64,000 nt of DNA. It comes from Takakia lepidozioides. Its lineage: Eukaryota > Streptophyta > Takakiopsida > Takakiales > Takakiaceae. How positions within the stretch are numbered: position 1 is the stretch's first letter; each line of letters opens with the position of its first letter. Of the stretch, positions 1 through 9,540 are shown one piece after another. A program made the translations under genes and the position numbers. A model generated the notes under the pieces. The model did no database searches. It saw only the letters and a list, made by a program, of their open reading frames with translations, and was not told the DNA's origin. The stretch spans positions 20,024,001-20,088,000 of the forward strand of contig CM060733.1 in NCBI GenBank assembly GCA_030704615.1, read 5' to 3'.

Positions 1-2228
1 AGGAATGCATACGCAGCTCCCTCACTAGCCTTATTAGGCAATGGAACCAATTCAATCCACTTGGAGAAGTGCTCCACCATCACAAACACGTACTTGTTGT
101 GGCGCATGGTCAGTGGCAACGGCCCTGCGAAGTCAAGACTCCACCTGTAGCCCAATCCCATGATCGGAAGAGGGTGCAATTGTGGAGTAGGGGCGTTGAA
201 TGAAGCACGCACCCTGTCACACACCATGCACCTAGCCACAAATTGTTGCACCTCTGTGTGCATACCACGCCACCAATACTGCCCCTGCAGTAGACTATGA
301 GTGCGTCGCACCCCAAAATGCCCCAACTCCTCATAGGCATGCCGCACTAACCGTGCCCGCTGTGTTGGGTGAGGCACAATCCTCACTCGACCATCCTCCC
401 ACACTCGGAGCAGGTGTGTTCCCTCCCACCTGAACCTCTTGGCTCGTTGTAGGATCCGATCCCTCTCCTTGGCAGTCATAGTGGCTGCCGTGTCTCCACT
501 GCGGAGGTAGTCCAACACAACTGAATCCTCATGTATATCTTTGGCGCCACCCTGCTCATTGCTGGCCTCAGGGTCCTCAGACACTTGATCTACAGTCATC
601 CCTGTTGTAGGTCCAACCTGGCCTTCCGCTGCCAAGATACACAGAAATGCAGATGCATGCCATCCGGGCACCATCTCCTCGTCTGTCTCACCATGCCACC
701 GAGCTCCAGTGTCATCCTGCTGGCTCGTGCATGGATTGCGACTCAACCCATCTGCATTTCGATTGACCAAACCCGGTCGATGCACCACCTGAAAGTCATA
801 CTCTTGAAGGATGAGTGCCCACCGTGCAAGCTTCCCCGTAAGCTTGTCTGACTCCATCAACCACTTGAGTGGTTGGTGATCCGTGACAAGGGTGAAGAGA
901 TTGCCGTATAGATAGCACCTGAAGTGTGCCACGGCCCACATTGCAGCTAAGCATTCTCCCTCATATGAGCTATACTTAGACTCTGCAGCATTGTTCGAGC
1001 GGCTAGCATAAGCCACTACGAACTCTCTTCCCTCATCATCCACCTGTGTGAGCACCGCTCCAAGCCCCAGCATGCTCCAATCTGTATGCAGCTGAAAAGG
1101 ACGCCCCCTGATAGGTCGTCTCAAAATGGGCGCCGAGGTCAACCTCGCCTTGAGCTCTTGAAAAGCTTGTTCTTGCTCATCTTCCCACTGCCACTCCTGG
1201 TCCACCTTGGTCAGCTTGGTTAGAGCCTTTGCAATGGCACTAAATCCCTTAACAAACCGTCTGTAATAGTTTGCTAACCCCATGAAAGCTCGAACTCGGC
1301 TCACATCCGTGGGGCGTGGAACCTGTGCAATGGACTCTACCTTAGTCTGCTGTACCCCCAATCCTCCAGGATATATCATGTGACCCAGATACTCAATCTG
1401 GTTGTGGAAAAACTTGCACTTGCCCGGATGTAACTTCAATCCTTGCGTCCTCAAGCGCTCAAATACCCCCTGAAGGTGTCTCTCATGCTCCTCCACCGTA
1501 GCACTAAAGATGATGATGTCATCTATGTAGCACCGAGCAAACTCCACCCCTGCTAGAATCCTGTCCATGACTCTTTGAAACTCAGCGGGAGCGTTTTTAA
1601 GCCCAAATGGTAAGAACCGCCACTGGTATAGGCAATCCTTCCCGTGCTCATTGATCCCCCAGAATGCCGTCTTTTGCCTATCCGCCTCCTTGATCGGCAA
1701 CTGGTGATATCCGGATCGTAAATCCAACGTGCTAAAGACCTTGGAATGCCCAATGGCATCAAAGATCTCCTCTGGTGTTGGCATGGCATACCTATCGGAC
1801 TTGGTTTGACGATTTACAGGCCGGTAATCACCGCACATACGTCTCTCCGTCCAATTGCCATAGACATCCTTCTTAGCTGGCATCACCGTGGCTGAAGCAT
1901 ACTCTCCACCAGAGAGCTCCACCAAACCTGCCTCCCAGAGATCTTGAGTCCTCATCTGAATCAAAGACCTCTCCATGTCACTGTATCTATAGGGTCTCCG
2001 AAAGATTGGCGTGTCAGTGGCCAACTCAATACGGATCTCTTGACCCTTCAGTGCTCCCAAGTCCTTCAAACTGAAGGCAAAGCAATTCCTATAAGCCCTC
2101 AGGAACCGCCGTATACGTCGTCTCTCTCCTCCGATGACAATGGGTCCAATGTCAGGCTCCCAATTGTCCTCCGTAACTGCAACCTTAAGTCCAGTGGGCT
2201 TAGAGGTAGAGGACGCGTCCCGTGGTTG
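1..2228 (-). CDS. Ty3/Gypsy pol: RT, RNase H and integrase, cut by the window edge
   Basis: Reverse transcriptase, RNase H and integrase of the methyltransferase-bearing retroelement. I translated this frame by eye and saw no stop between the TAG at 2229 and the window edge. RT shows YGNWTERRMCGDY near 1850, the palm motif PFGLKNAPAEFQ near 1590 and the catalytic YIDD box at 1518-1529. RNase H follows with TDHQPLKWL near 870. The integrase zinc finger (H, H, then CMVC) lies around 380-215, and the first catalytic Asp (SLDFAG) near 145; the second Asp and the Glu lie outside the window. The frame has no Met for about 85 codons after the upstream TAG, so it is not an ordinary independently initiated ORF. 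It is in the -1 frame relative to the gag-methyltransferase frame. The 3' LTR is not in the window. Confidence 0.93.
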
Positions 2229-2407
2229 CTATGCTGCAACCTCTTGAGCAGTACCCCCTTCCTGCTCAGTCAATGACAAGGCCTCATCCTACCCCATCAT
2301 CTCATCATGGGAACCTCCTCATCCCAAGAAGAATCCCCAACCTCATCCATCACAGCTGCCTTCGCTGCCAACTCCCTCTGAACCTCGAGCACCTCCCACG
2401 TGTGTCA
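2229..2407 (-). other. Interrupted junction between methyltransferase and RT
   Basis: The gag-protease-methyltransferase frame ends at TGA (2405-2407). Reading on in that frame gives coding-like sequence for about 36 codons to another TGA (2297-2299). The pol frame, one base back, takes over here but carries TAG at 2289-2291 and at 2229-2231. The last TAG is followed by CAACCA, which fits the CARYYA context known from stop-codon readthrough in plant RNA viruses. ATGATG occurs twice within 8 bases near 2297, so a small indel could explain the frame change. Either the junction is decayed, or translation of pol is deliberately restricted here. Confidence 0.6.
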
Positions 2408-5400
2408 TGGATGTCTACACCTCGTGGTCCTCACCGGCTCGCCCCCACTCGCTGCCTGTACCGTCTCGGTAGGCAGAGAGACCGTCAAGGGAAGTGCACT
2501 CCGCACTCTACGTTGCTCAGCCATAGCCAAGCTGACAATCCAGGTCAAGCAATTGAGATCCATTGCTTGCCCCAACACTTGACGACGTGATGCCTCAGAA
2601 AGAGAAGGCACCGCCGTGGTCCCAGTGGAAAACCCCATAGCCCGCTCTCGCTCGTCGGCATTAGGCTCCACTAACTGCTGCAACTGAGCATCCCACAAGA
2701 GGCCAGGTCCACCATCCCAAAAAGCATGGGATCCTGGGAAGCTGAGCAGTGTAGGTAATGCTGCTCGTGGTTGACCCACCCTGTTGACCACTGCCAAAGG
2801 CGAACGGTCATCGTGTCTCACACGTTGAGACTGCCTTCCTGTGTCCAAAATGCCATCCACGGTGAGGTGTGCTGGCCGCTGCACCCCATCAAATGCACGC
2901 TTGAGCAGTGCGGGTGGCATCAAGTTAGTCCACCATAGTCGTGGACGATGAGCCCGTGACCCCACTGCAGCTGCATCCAGCAATACTGCTGACCCAAGCC
3001 ACGACCGGACTTGATGCACACTGGCCATCACTCTGGCCCGAGAATCACCCATCAGTGGCACATTCTCCAAGATGTATGCCGGGGATACAGCCTGATGAAG
3101 CTGCAAGTGGCGCAAAATCCGCACCATCTCCCAAAACAGACCCGTCCTCGAGTCTCGCAATCCATTGCCATGCCCGGCTGATGAATGCCCTTGGCAGGGC
3201 CAACCTGCCACTACCAGATCAATGGAGCCAACCCGCTCCAAATCCTGCGCCCCCAGCAACGCAATGTCTGCTGGCAAGGCCTGCTGATATCCACGAACTG
3301 CAGACACCGGCAACAACTCAGGGTGCTGCTGCACCATCTGAGCAACATGGCGCAGTGAGACGCGTCGTGCAGTCTCATCCCTCTCCACATACAGGTAACG
3401 TCGAACTTGTACACCTGCCTGCAGCACTGCAGCCAATCCAGTGCTGATTCCGCCAAATAAGTCCAGAAGGCATATGCCTTCATCCGGCCGCTGCCACACA
3501 AGAGGTGTGGTGTCCAATGGCGACAACTGAGGTGGCCCTGGTGCAATCACCGCACTCTCCTCCTCTCCTGACGGTACAAAAGCTTCTACCCAAGCTTGTT
3601 GCACCCGTCCATCAGCAGCTTGCTGCAAATCCTTGCTCGTACCCCACAACGGAGTGTGAGCAACCATGGCAGGCAACTCCGCCGTACCATGCATGTCATC
3701 CTGCTCTGCTGGAGGTGGCACATCCTCTGCATGGGCATTGCCTTCCAGCAACTCTCCAGGCCAACTAACTGCAGCTGTGAAGGCGGCTAGTGTTGGCATC
3801 TTGCCCCGCTGGGCAGCTGCAATACCCCCAATGAATGTCACAGGGAGCTGTGCACGGCGACCATCCCCTGACTGCCATCCAGGCCTGTAGGATGCTGACT
3901 CCTCCCAGAAATCCAGGGTAAAGCCCATGGGGTATAACACTGCCCCACCAACGAGGACATCGTAAGAGACCGCGTCTGTCACAATGGCCTTGGCTCGCAT
4001 CACTGAGCCATCTACAGGATGATCCGGCTGCAGTTTAATAGCCAACTGATGCCGTGTCATGCCGCGAGCCTGCTCTGATCCTCCCAAAGATGTCTGTATC
4101 TGGAAATGACAAGGCTCCATATCCGCCTCCATGAGGCCCAAACCTGCAATAGCAGCTCTGCCCAACATCAGTGGCTGAGCTCCTGAGTCCAACAAGACCC
4201 GCAGTGGCCGGTACTTCTTACCTGCCGATCCACTCAAAGTGAAAATGCCTCTCTGGTTGTCTAACAAGACAACTCCAGGTGTCACCATGGCGCGCTCAAA
4301 GGCTGGCCTAGCTGGCAGCTCCGTCAATCTGGCAGCTGCAGCTTGCCAGGGCGCTGCCGTGGCAGTCTTGACCCTCAAATCCGAGGATCCCTCTGCCACT
4401 ACACCTTCCACTAACTCCGCAGAAGATGAAGTGACCTCCCCACTCTCACAGAGTGTTGCTGCTAGTCTGAACACTGCAGCTGGTCTCACCCCCGGCGTCG
4501 CAATCATTGTTGCCGAGAACAGTGGGGCCTGACACACAGAGGTGGCTGCCCCCAATAACACACCGGCCGCACTAGCCTTGGCAGCAAGAGTCAATGCTGC
4601 ACGTGTAGCTCTCCCCAATGGCATAGTAACCTCCGCCTCGGTAACAGTCGGGCGAGAACTAGGTGCCATGGATGGCGTCGACACAGTCTCCGCCAATGTG
4701 AATGACTGAGGAAGCCTTGCCTGACGGCTTGCCTCCCCACGCCGTGGATCCAATTCCACCTCTGCACCTCGTGGCTCAGGAACTCGTGCTGCTCCTCGAG
4801 TCACGGCTGCAGCAGACTCCACCTGCTCTAGTGGTAGTGCTGCTCCGCACATAAATCCCATGCCTCCCATATCTCCTCCCTCAGGAGCAGGAGGTGGACC
4901 ATCCCGCCTGGGAGCCGGTACCGCCTGAGCTATAGCCATGGCAGCGAGCCTCTGCTCTAGCTGCTGAAGCCGGTTGGCCATGCCTTGATCAACGCCCTGA
5001 CCTCCGCGTCCTTGGCCATGTTGAGCTTGCCCTTGGCCTGCACCTCGTGCCCGACCACCTCGTCCTCTTTGGGCTGGTCCACCTCGCCCCCGGCCACCAT
5101 TGTTCCCTTGGAACTGGCCTGGGCGCAACTCAGGATGCAAGTCATAACACTGGGCATCTCCATGCCCATACTTGCCACAATGCCCACACTGCAACTGTGC
5201 AGGCTGTGCTTGTGCCGGCCTTCTGCCACTCTCTGGGCAATCTCTCTTGACATGGGGTCCTCCACATGTCCAACATATCACCCCTGGTTGCTGTTGGCCT
5301 ACAAAAGATGCCACGGGCCTCTGCACCTGAGATCCCCTGTAAGCTCCATGGAACTTGGGCTGGGCAACCTTGCCCCCCTGACCACGCTGTTGGGCAGTCC

Positions 5401-6430
5401 CTTGTGCTTGTGGGCTGACAGCTGTGCCCCGTACAGGCATGTCCTTGCCAAATCCAATTGTAACAACTCGCTCCTCCACCATGTTGAGCTCAATCCGCTC
5501 AGCCAGCAAAAACACATCTGCTAATGTGGGTTGGGCTGCTTGTAACAGGGTTGCATCTCGCACCCTTCTCTTGAGCTCCTTGTCCAGAATTCCATACCAA
5601 AACTGGATTGCCTGAGCTTCAGTAACCCCTTGGGTCACACTTATCAAGCGCCTCATACGAGTGTACGCCTCTCGCAGGCTCTCACTGGGTTTGCGCTGGA
5701 AGTCTTGCAAACTTCGCAGCTTCTCTGTCCGTACACCTTGGTAGTTCCTCCGCAACTCCTGGAAGAACTCCACCACCGGGTTGAATCTAGGCACATGTGT
5801 TGTAGTTGTGGCAGGAGGAGTAGTAGCACCTTTTGAACTGGTACCACCTGCAGAAGTACCAGCACTACCTGCTCCACTACTAGTGCTGGCAGTGGGAGCT
5901 ATTGGTACTGATGCAGCTACTGGTCGCGTCGTGCCTCGAGTAATGGAGACGTAGTCAGGTGACCAATACATCCTCCACTCCTCAATCTCTGCTTCATGTC
6001 CTTGCCTGAACTCGTGGTAATCGTCCATAGGCGGGCCTTCCAAATGCTGGAACAGTCCCTTCCACGCCATGAATGGGGTGAATAGCTGTGGATTGCGCAT
6101 CTGCTGCAAATCACACCAGCTGTCGAACTCCTGGATAAAGTCATCCAACTCGATTGTGCCCACAGCTCCAGAGTACCTACGAGGCCCCTTGGTAGCTCCA
6201 TACATCTCCTCCATGTCGTCCCACAACAATGGCGAATGAAAGTGCACACCTGTTGATGAAGCCTCCGAGTCTGTGTCTGACTCTACAGTAATTGAGGGTG
6301 GCGGTGAAGGTGGTCTGAACCGAATACCTCGTCTTGTGAACCCACTCTCACTGTTACTGCCTGTAGCCGTACTCCCCTCAAAACCCTTGGGTAACTCCGT
6401 AATGACACTCACAATGTGCACCTCCTCCAC
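2405..6430 (-). CDS. gag-protease-C5 DNA methyltransferase polyprotein of a Ty3/Gypsy element
   Basis: A single open frame of 1,341 codons; the first codon at 6430 is GTG and the first ATG is at 6214, so the exact start is uncertain. Residues about 210-320 resemble a retrotransposon gag domain. Two zinc knuckles follow: C386-C389-H393-C398 with a short spacing, and a canonical CX2CX4HX4C at 415-428. The aspartic protease motif LLDSGA is at 746-751. From about residue 985 the frame becomes a cytosine-C5 methyltransferase: motif I DLFGGISTG, motif IV GWPCQGHS with catalytic Cys1079, motif VI ENV at 1122-1124, motif VIII RAHRPR, motif IX ERERAMGF, and motif X with LGQAM instead of the usual GN. 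No tested activity is implied, but every key residue I checked is present. The domain lies between protease and RT, so it was probably made as part of the polyprotein. Confidence 0.92.
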   Translation of the reverse strand: MEEVHIVSVITELPKGFEGSTATGSNSESGFTRRGIRFRPPSPPPSITVESDTDSEASSTGVHFHSPLLWDDMEEMYGATKGPRRYSGAVGTIELDDFIQEFDSWCDLQQMRNPQLFTPFMAWKGLFQHLEGPPMDDYHEFRQGHEAEIEEWRMYWSPDYVSITRGTTRPVAASVPIAPTASTSSGAGSAGTSAGGTSSKGATTPPATTTTHVPRFNPVVEFFQELRRNYQGVRTEKLRSLQDFQRKPSESLREAYTRMRRLISVTQGVTEAQAIQFWYGILDKELKRRVRDATLLQAAQPTLADVFLLAERIELNMVEERVVTIGFGKDMPVRGTAVSPQAQGTAQQRGQGGKVAQPKFHGAYRGSQVQRPVASFVGQQQPGVICWTCGGPHVKRDCPESGRRPAQAQPAQLQCGHCGKYGHGDAQCYDLHPELRPGQFQGNNGGRGRGGPAQRGRGGRARGAGQGQAQHGQGRGGQGVDQGMANRLQQLEQRLAAMAIAQAVPAPRRDGPPPAPEGGDMGGMGFMCGAALPLEQVESAAAVTRGAARVPEPRGAEVELDPRRGEASRQARLPQSFTLAETVSTPSMAPSSRPTVTEAEVTMPLGRATRAALTLAAKASAAGVLLGAATSVCQAPLFSATMIATPGVRPAAVFRLAATLCESGEVTSSSAELVEGVVAEGSSDLRVKTATAAPWQAAAARLTELPARPAFERAMVTPGVVLLDNQRGIFTLSGSAGKKYRPLRVLLDSGAQPLMLGRAAIAGLGLMEADMEPCHFQIQTSLGGSEQARGMTRHQLAIKLQPDHPVDGSVMRAKAIVTDAVSYDVLVGGAVLYPMGFTLDFWEESASYRPGWQSGDGRRAQLPVTFIGGIAAAQRGKMPTLAAFTAAVSWPGELLEGNAHAEDVPPPAEQDDMHGTAELPAMVAHTPLWGTSKDLQQAADGRVQQAWVEAFVPSGEEESAVIAPGPPQLSPLDTTPLVWQRPDEGICLLDLFGGISTGLAAVLQAGVQVRRYLYVERDETARRVSLRHVAQMVQQHPELLPVSAVRGYQQALPADIALLGAQDLERVGSIDLVVAGWPCQGHSSAGHGNGLRDSRTGLFWEMVRILRHLQLHQAVSPAYILENVPLMGDSRARVMASVHQVRSWLGSAVLLDAAAVGSRAHRPRLWWTNLMPPALLKRAFDGVQRPAHLTVDGILDTGRQSQRVRHDDRSPLAVVNRVGQPRAALPTLLSFPGSHAFWDGGPGLLWDAQLQQLVEPNADERERAMGFSTGTTAVPSLSEASRRQVLGQAMDLNCLTWIVSLAMAEQRRVRSALPLTVSLPTETVQAASGGEPVRTTRCRHP

Positions 6431-6949
6431 GTGACACTATAAGGCTCTAGTACTAATCTAATAGTGACACGGGTGGGCACCTGTTGCAGTCTAAGGGTCA
6501 TATCCCAATGGCTCAGGGCACCTGCACCTGCATCCACCGCAAGAACTCCTATGGTTGGCTGGTCATCAACCCAGCCTCACCATAGAAGAAACACTGGTGG
6601 TCTTGCTGGTCATCACTCCAGCCTCACCACCGACAGCATACTCTAGGATTGACCGGTGATCAAATCCGGCCTAATCCCTATGAAAGCAAGCGCCCACACA
6701 AAACCAACATGGCGCACAGTCAAGCATGCAGGTGTTGGGGAGGATCCAAACACAAGAAATCAAAACATCAACACCCCCACACCAAAATCCAGCAGCAACG
6801 CTGATCCTGCAGAATATCCCAGCCCAAAACCCCGGGCTGACTGGCCTCCACCAAGAGAGGCTTTGGCAACTACAAGTACAAGGTAATGAAAATAGTACAA
6901 AGATGGAGGGGAAGAATAGAAGCCCGCCCAAGCAAGATCTAATCCTGAT
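6431..6949 (-). other. Non-coding leader between the extra ORF and gag
   Basis: No convincing coding sequence. A TAG lies immediately upstream of the gag frame in the same phase. A 25-bp direct repeat with two mismatches occurs at 6558-6582 and 6605-6629. I found no tRNA-Met primer binding site and could not place a 5' LTR. Confidence 0.5.
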
Positions 6950-7699
6950 CTATGCTATCAACTTCCAGACTTCTCTCAAAGTGCCTCGCTCTGCTTGATG
7001 GTAAGGTGTAGGAGGTATATCTATGTCCAGAAACCTGCCACTAACCTTGTCCCAAGCTACAGTAGCTCGCTCTAACCAACCCTCCTCCTCTTTCTGCCAG
7101 GTAGAGACAAAGCAACACTCTGCTATCTCCCGCTCACTGAGCACTAAAGAAAACAAAGGTAGGGTCTGATAGTCTCTCAACTCGAAAGCTTTGAGACGGT
7201 TGCGGGTGTCTTCATTGCGAATGACTGCATCGCCTTCAAACAGAACAAACTTGTCCTCGCTAATGAACCCCCGCTCATGGTTGCCTTGTGCAGAGCGTGT
7301 CCGACTGCAACACTGTCTAATTGCACAAACTTGTGCAGCTCCTGCTCCTCTACTCCAGTACACCACGGCCTTGTGGCTGAACACCTTGGTCCCCGGGGCT
7401 GTCTTTGGCTGTGTTCCAAGCCTAGCTTTCACCCACTTTGGTATTTCACCTACAGCTGCAGAACTGCTGGCTCCAACAGAGTTCTGACTGTCCAAGGCGA
7501 TATTGAGGCCCTCAATGCCAACTACAGCAGTCTGTTGTCTACTGCTAATGCCTGACTCCCAGTATGCAATCAACTCGTCCAACTGTTCTCCACTCAAATC
7601 AGTCTGAGTTCCTTGGGAAACATAGATCGTGTCCCCTTGTGTGCACAGACTAAGAGAAGAGACCTGCCCTTCAATTACGTCCTCATTTCCCCCAGCCAT
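6950..7699 (-). CDS. Extra 249-aa ORF upstream of gag, unknown function
   Basis: Starts with a true ATG at 7699 and stays open for 249 residues on the same strand as the methyltransferase-bearing polyprotein, 520 bp upstream of it. I recognise no domain. The product is mildly acidic, with no signal peptide or membrane segment that I can see. Tryptophan and charged residues in the C-terminal third (EEEGWLERATVAWDKV) suggest a folded domain. Its position, ahead of gag and co-oriented, makes it a candidate accessory gene of the retroelement. It could instead be a fragment of an unrelated gene into which the element inserted. The uninterrupted length in GC-balanced sequence argues against chance. 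Confidence 0.55.
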   Translation of the reverse strand: MAGGNEDVIEGQVSSLSLCTQGDTIYVSQGTQTDLSGEQLDELIAYWESGISSRQQTAVVGIEGLNIALDSQNSVGASSSAAVGEIPKWVKARLGTQPKTAPGTKVFSHKAVVYWSRGAGAAQVCAIRQCCSRTRSAQGNHERGFISEDKFVLFEGDAVIRNEDTRNRLKAFELRDYQTLPLFSLVLSEREIAECCFVSTWQKEEEGWLERATVAWDKVSGRFLDIDIPPTPYHQAERGTLREVWKLIA

Positions 7700-8100
7700 G
7701 CATGGAGTACATCCACCAATTTGTCTCTCATATAGACCAGCACAGGTTCTAGAGACAGGATTGTGGATCTTTCATGGCACACTCACACTCTAAAAATTCC
7801 ATAGATTTTTAGCAGAGTCCCAAAAACAAAAACCAGGTCTAGATAGGTAGATTTCCCTTTTCTGTAGGTCCCTGCGCAAGTTTTGGGTCCAACGGCCTTG
7901 GTAGGCCAAAGTTATGGCCAAACAGGCTCTATCTAATTTAAATTAGATCAAAGAACGATTTTTTATTTTTTTATTTTTTTAAATACTTGTCTTGGTTCCT
8001 GTTCCCTGGTTACCTACGGGTTCCCGAGGCCGTTCCCCTCGCACTGTGAGCACACTACTGCCCCATTTCCGAGCGCACTCCACAGCAGCAGTCTTCCGTG
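7700..8100. other. No gene; T-rich tract
   Basis: Nothing coding is recognised. A T-rich tract lies around 7950-7980. An LTR of the retroelement might begin in this stretch, but no TG...CA boundary or target duplication could be assigned. Confidence 0.4.
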
Positions 8101-8118
8101 AGAGAGAGAGAGAGAGAG
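8101..8118. repeat. (AG)9 microsatellite
   Basis: Nine uninterrupted AG dinucleotides, about 65 bp from the end of the RPB2-like fragment. Confidence 0.95.
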
Positions 8119-8184
8119 CTATGGCGGGACTTACAACAACAGCACAGGGCATCACCGCGTCCTTGGCATCAGCGGCATGGGGGC

Positions 8185-8357
8185 ATCTCCTATTTGAGGT
8201 ATTCGGATTGACCTAACCCTGATCTTCACAAATCGCAGTCCATCAGCGTTGGTTGTCAACAGAACCTGATCAATCATGCCACTTTCATTGTGGCGCAAGC
8301 ATGTGCTCTGGTCACGCTTGGTGTAGCGCTGTGCTTGACTGGCATTGTCATCCTCCA
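8185..8357 (-). pseudogene. Fragment of RNA polymerase II second-largest subunit (RPB2-like)
   Basis: The minus strand reads continuously through [18 protein letters not shown], then [14 protein letters not shown], then SIRIPQIGD. This is a conserved catalytic-core segment of the second-largest subunit of RNA polymerase II. Homology stops abruptly after PQIGD, where a functional gene would continue with KF(S/A)SRHGQKG; here unrelated residues and a stop follow. No flanking RPB2 exons are visible, so this is an isolated captured or transposed piece of about 57 codons rather than a gene. The sharp end may mark an old exon boundary or a capture breakpoint. Confidence 0.85.
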
Positions 8358-8358
8358 C

Positions 8359-9310
8359 ATGTTCATATCATGCCTGCGATCACCACCCAAGTCGACCCCA
8401 ACCAGTATTGACAGTGAGTGCAACTCGGTTGTTCTCCACACGCTCCATCATGCCTGCGATCAGCTTTCACACAAGGTGGTCCATTTCCGATGCCTGGCCT
8501 CCGCCCTCAATGTAGATGATATGACTCTTAACTCCCCAAATGTATGGGCCTGAGCAACTCTCCAGCTATCCATTTCACTCCAGGCACTTCGTATTCATCC
8601 TAGGGACGTTGTGGTAGTGCAGATATCAGCGTTCATAGCTTGCCTGGCAGGTTTGAATCTTTCTTACAGTAGTCACATTGTAACAGAGCCATCAAGCAAC
8701 AAATTGCAGTGGCAGTCGTTTACTGGATCCTCGCAACAGCCTTCCTTGCAGGATTCTTTACCTAGTTGGTTCACATTAGCAAATGAATCAGCATCTTCAT
8801 CTCGTCAAGTGGTTGGAATGCCTGAGCGGTCACTGCCCATCAATCAAACTCAGACGGAGAACGATTTGCTTGGTCTGCAAGGACACTCCTTGTCAGTAGG
8901 TGTTTGCCCCAAACAGCCAGAGCTGCAGCAGGTCTGCACACCCAGCCCGCAGGTGGAGTAAGACTGCAAGATATTTGGGTTCACGTTGACAAACAAGCGG
9001 ACATGGCCTGTCTCCAGTCCCCAGATCACTCAAGGTGAGGATTCTGAAAGCTCAAGGCATTGCCCAGTGGCAGAAATAGCTAAGCCTTCTACCTATGGCA
9101 GCTTGGGGACAGAAGCATCACTTGTCATGGTTGATCAAGAAATAACCCCACAATCCACGGGCCCCAACACCAATCTTGGAGGGCACGGACGACACTCGCA
9201 AGGCCTGACCACTCAACAACCTCTGCTGCCGCACACGACCTCGCCTGCAGCGGGAGTCACCAAGGCCCTGGCAGCTACGGTCGCTACGGTCGGTTTTCCC
9301 TGCATGTGAT
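8359..9310. other. No recognisable gene between the two captured fragments
   Basis: Short open frames exist on the plus strand (for example around 8611-8961 and 8986-9309), but I recognise no domain. Their composition, rich in Ser, Gln and Pro, does not make a persuasive protein. They may be further captured sequence between the RPB2-like and CSI-like pieces. Confidence 0.4.
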
Positions 9311-9540
9311 AGTATCGCGCAGCTGGTGGGTGCACTAAAGGCTGGCAATGAAAGAGCACAGAAAGCAGCACTTGAGGCTTTGTTCCTACTACGTCAAGCC
9401 TGATCCTCCAGTCCTGCCGAGGTGGGAAAAGCACAAGCCATGGCAGCGGCAGAAGCCATCCCTATGCTACAACTGTTGATGAGGACATGCCCCCCACGCT
9501 TTCAGAACAAGGCAGACAGCCTGCTGCAGTGCCTGCCAGG
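9311..9540 (+). pseudogene. CELLULOSE SYNTHASE INTERACTIVE-like armadillo fragment
   Basis: The plus strand reads QLVGALKAGNERAQKAAL, then an in-frame TGA at 9401-9403 where a Trp codon is expected, then [17 protein letters not shown] and [15 protein letters not shown]. This matches the armadillo-repeat C-terminus that precedes the C2 domain in the large CSI proteins, which link cellulose synthase complexes to cortical microtubules. The C2 domain and the rest of the roughly 2,100-residue protein are absent. The family assignment rests on recognised sequence pattern, not alignment. Confidence 0.7.

Noticed and set aside
531-851. Plus-strand open frame of 106 codons
   Set aside because: Antisense to the pol frame of the left retroelement; no domain.
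2941-3447. Plus-strand open frame of 168 codons
   Set aside because: Lies antisense to the methyltransferase domain; biased composition from the opposite strand, no domain.
4985-5524. Plus-strand open frame of 179 codons
   Set aside because: Antisense to the gag zinc-knuckle region of the retroelement.
8611-9309. Two plus-strand frames of 116 and 107 codons
   Set aside because: No recognisable domain and unconvincing composition; kept only as unassigned sequence between captured fragments.
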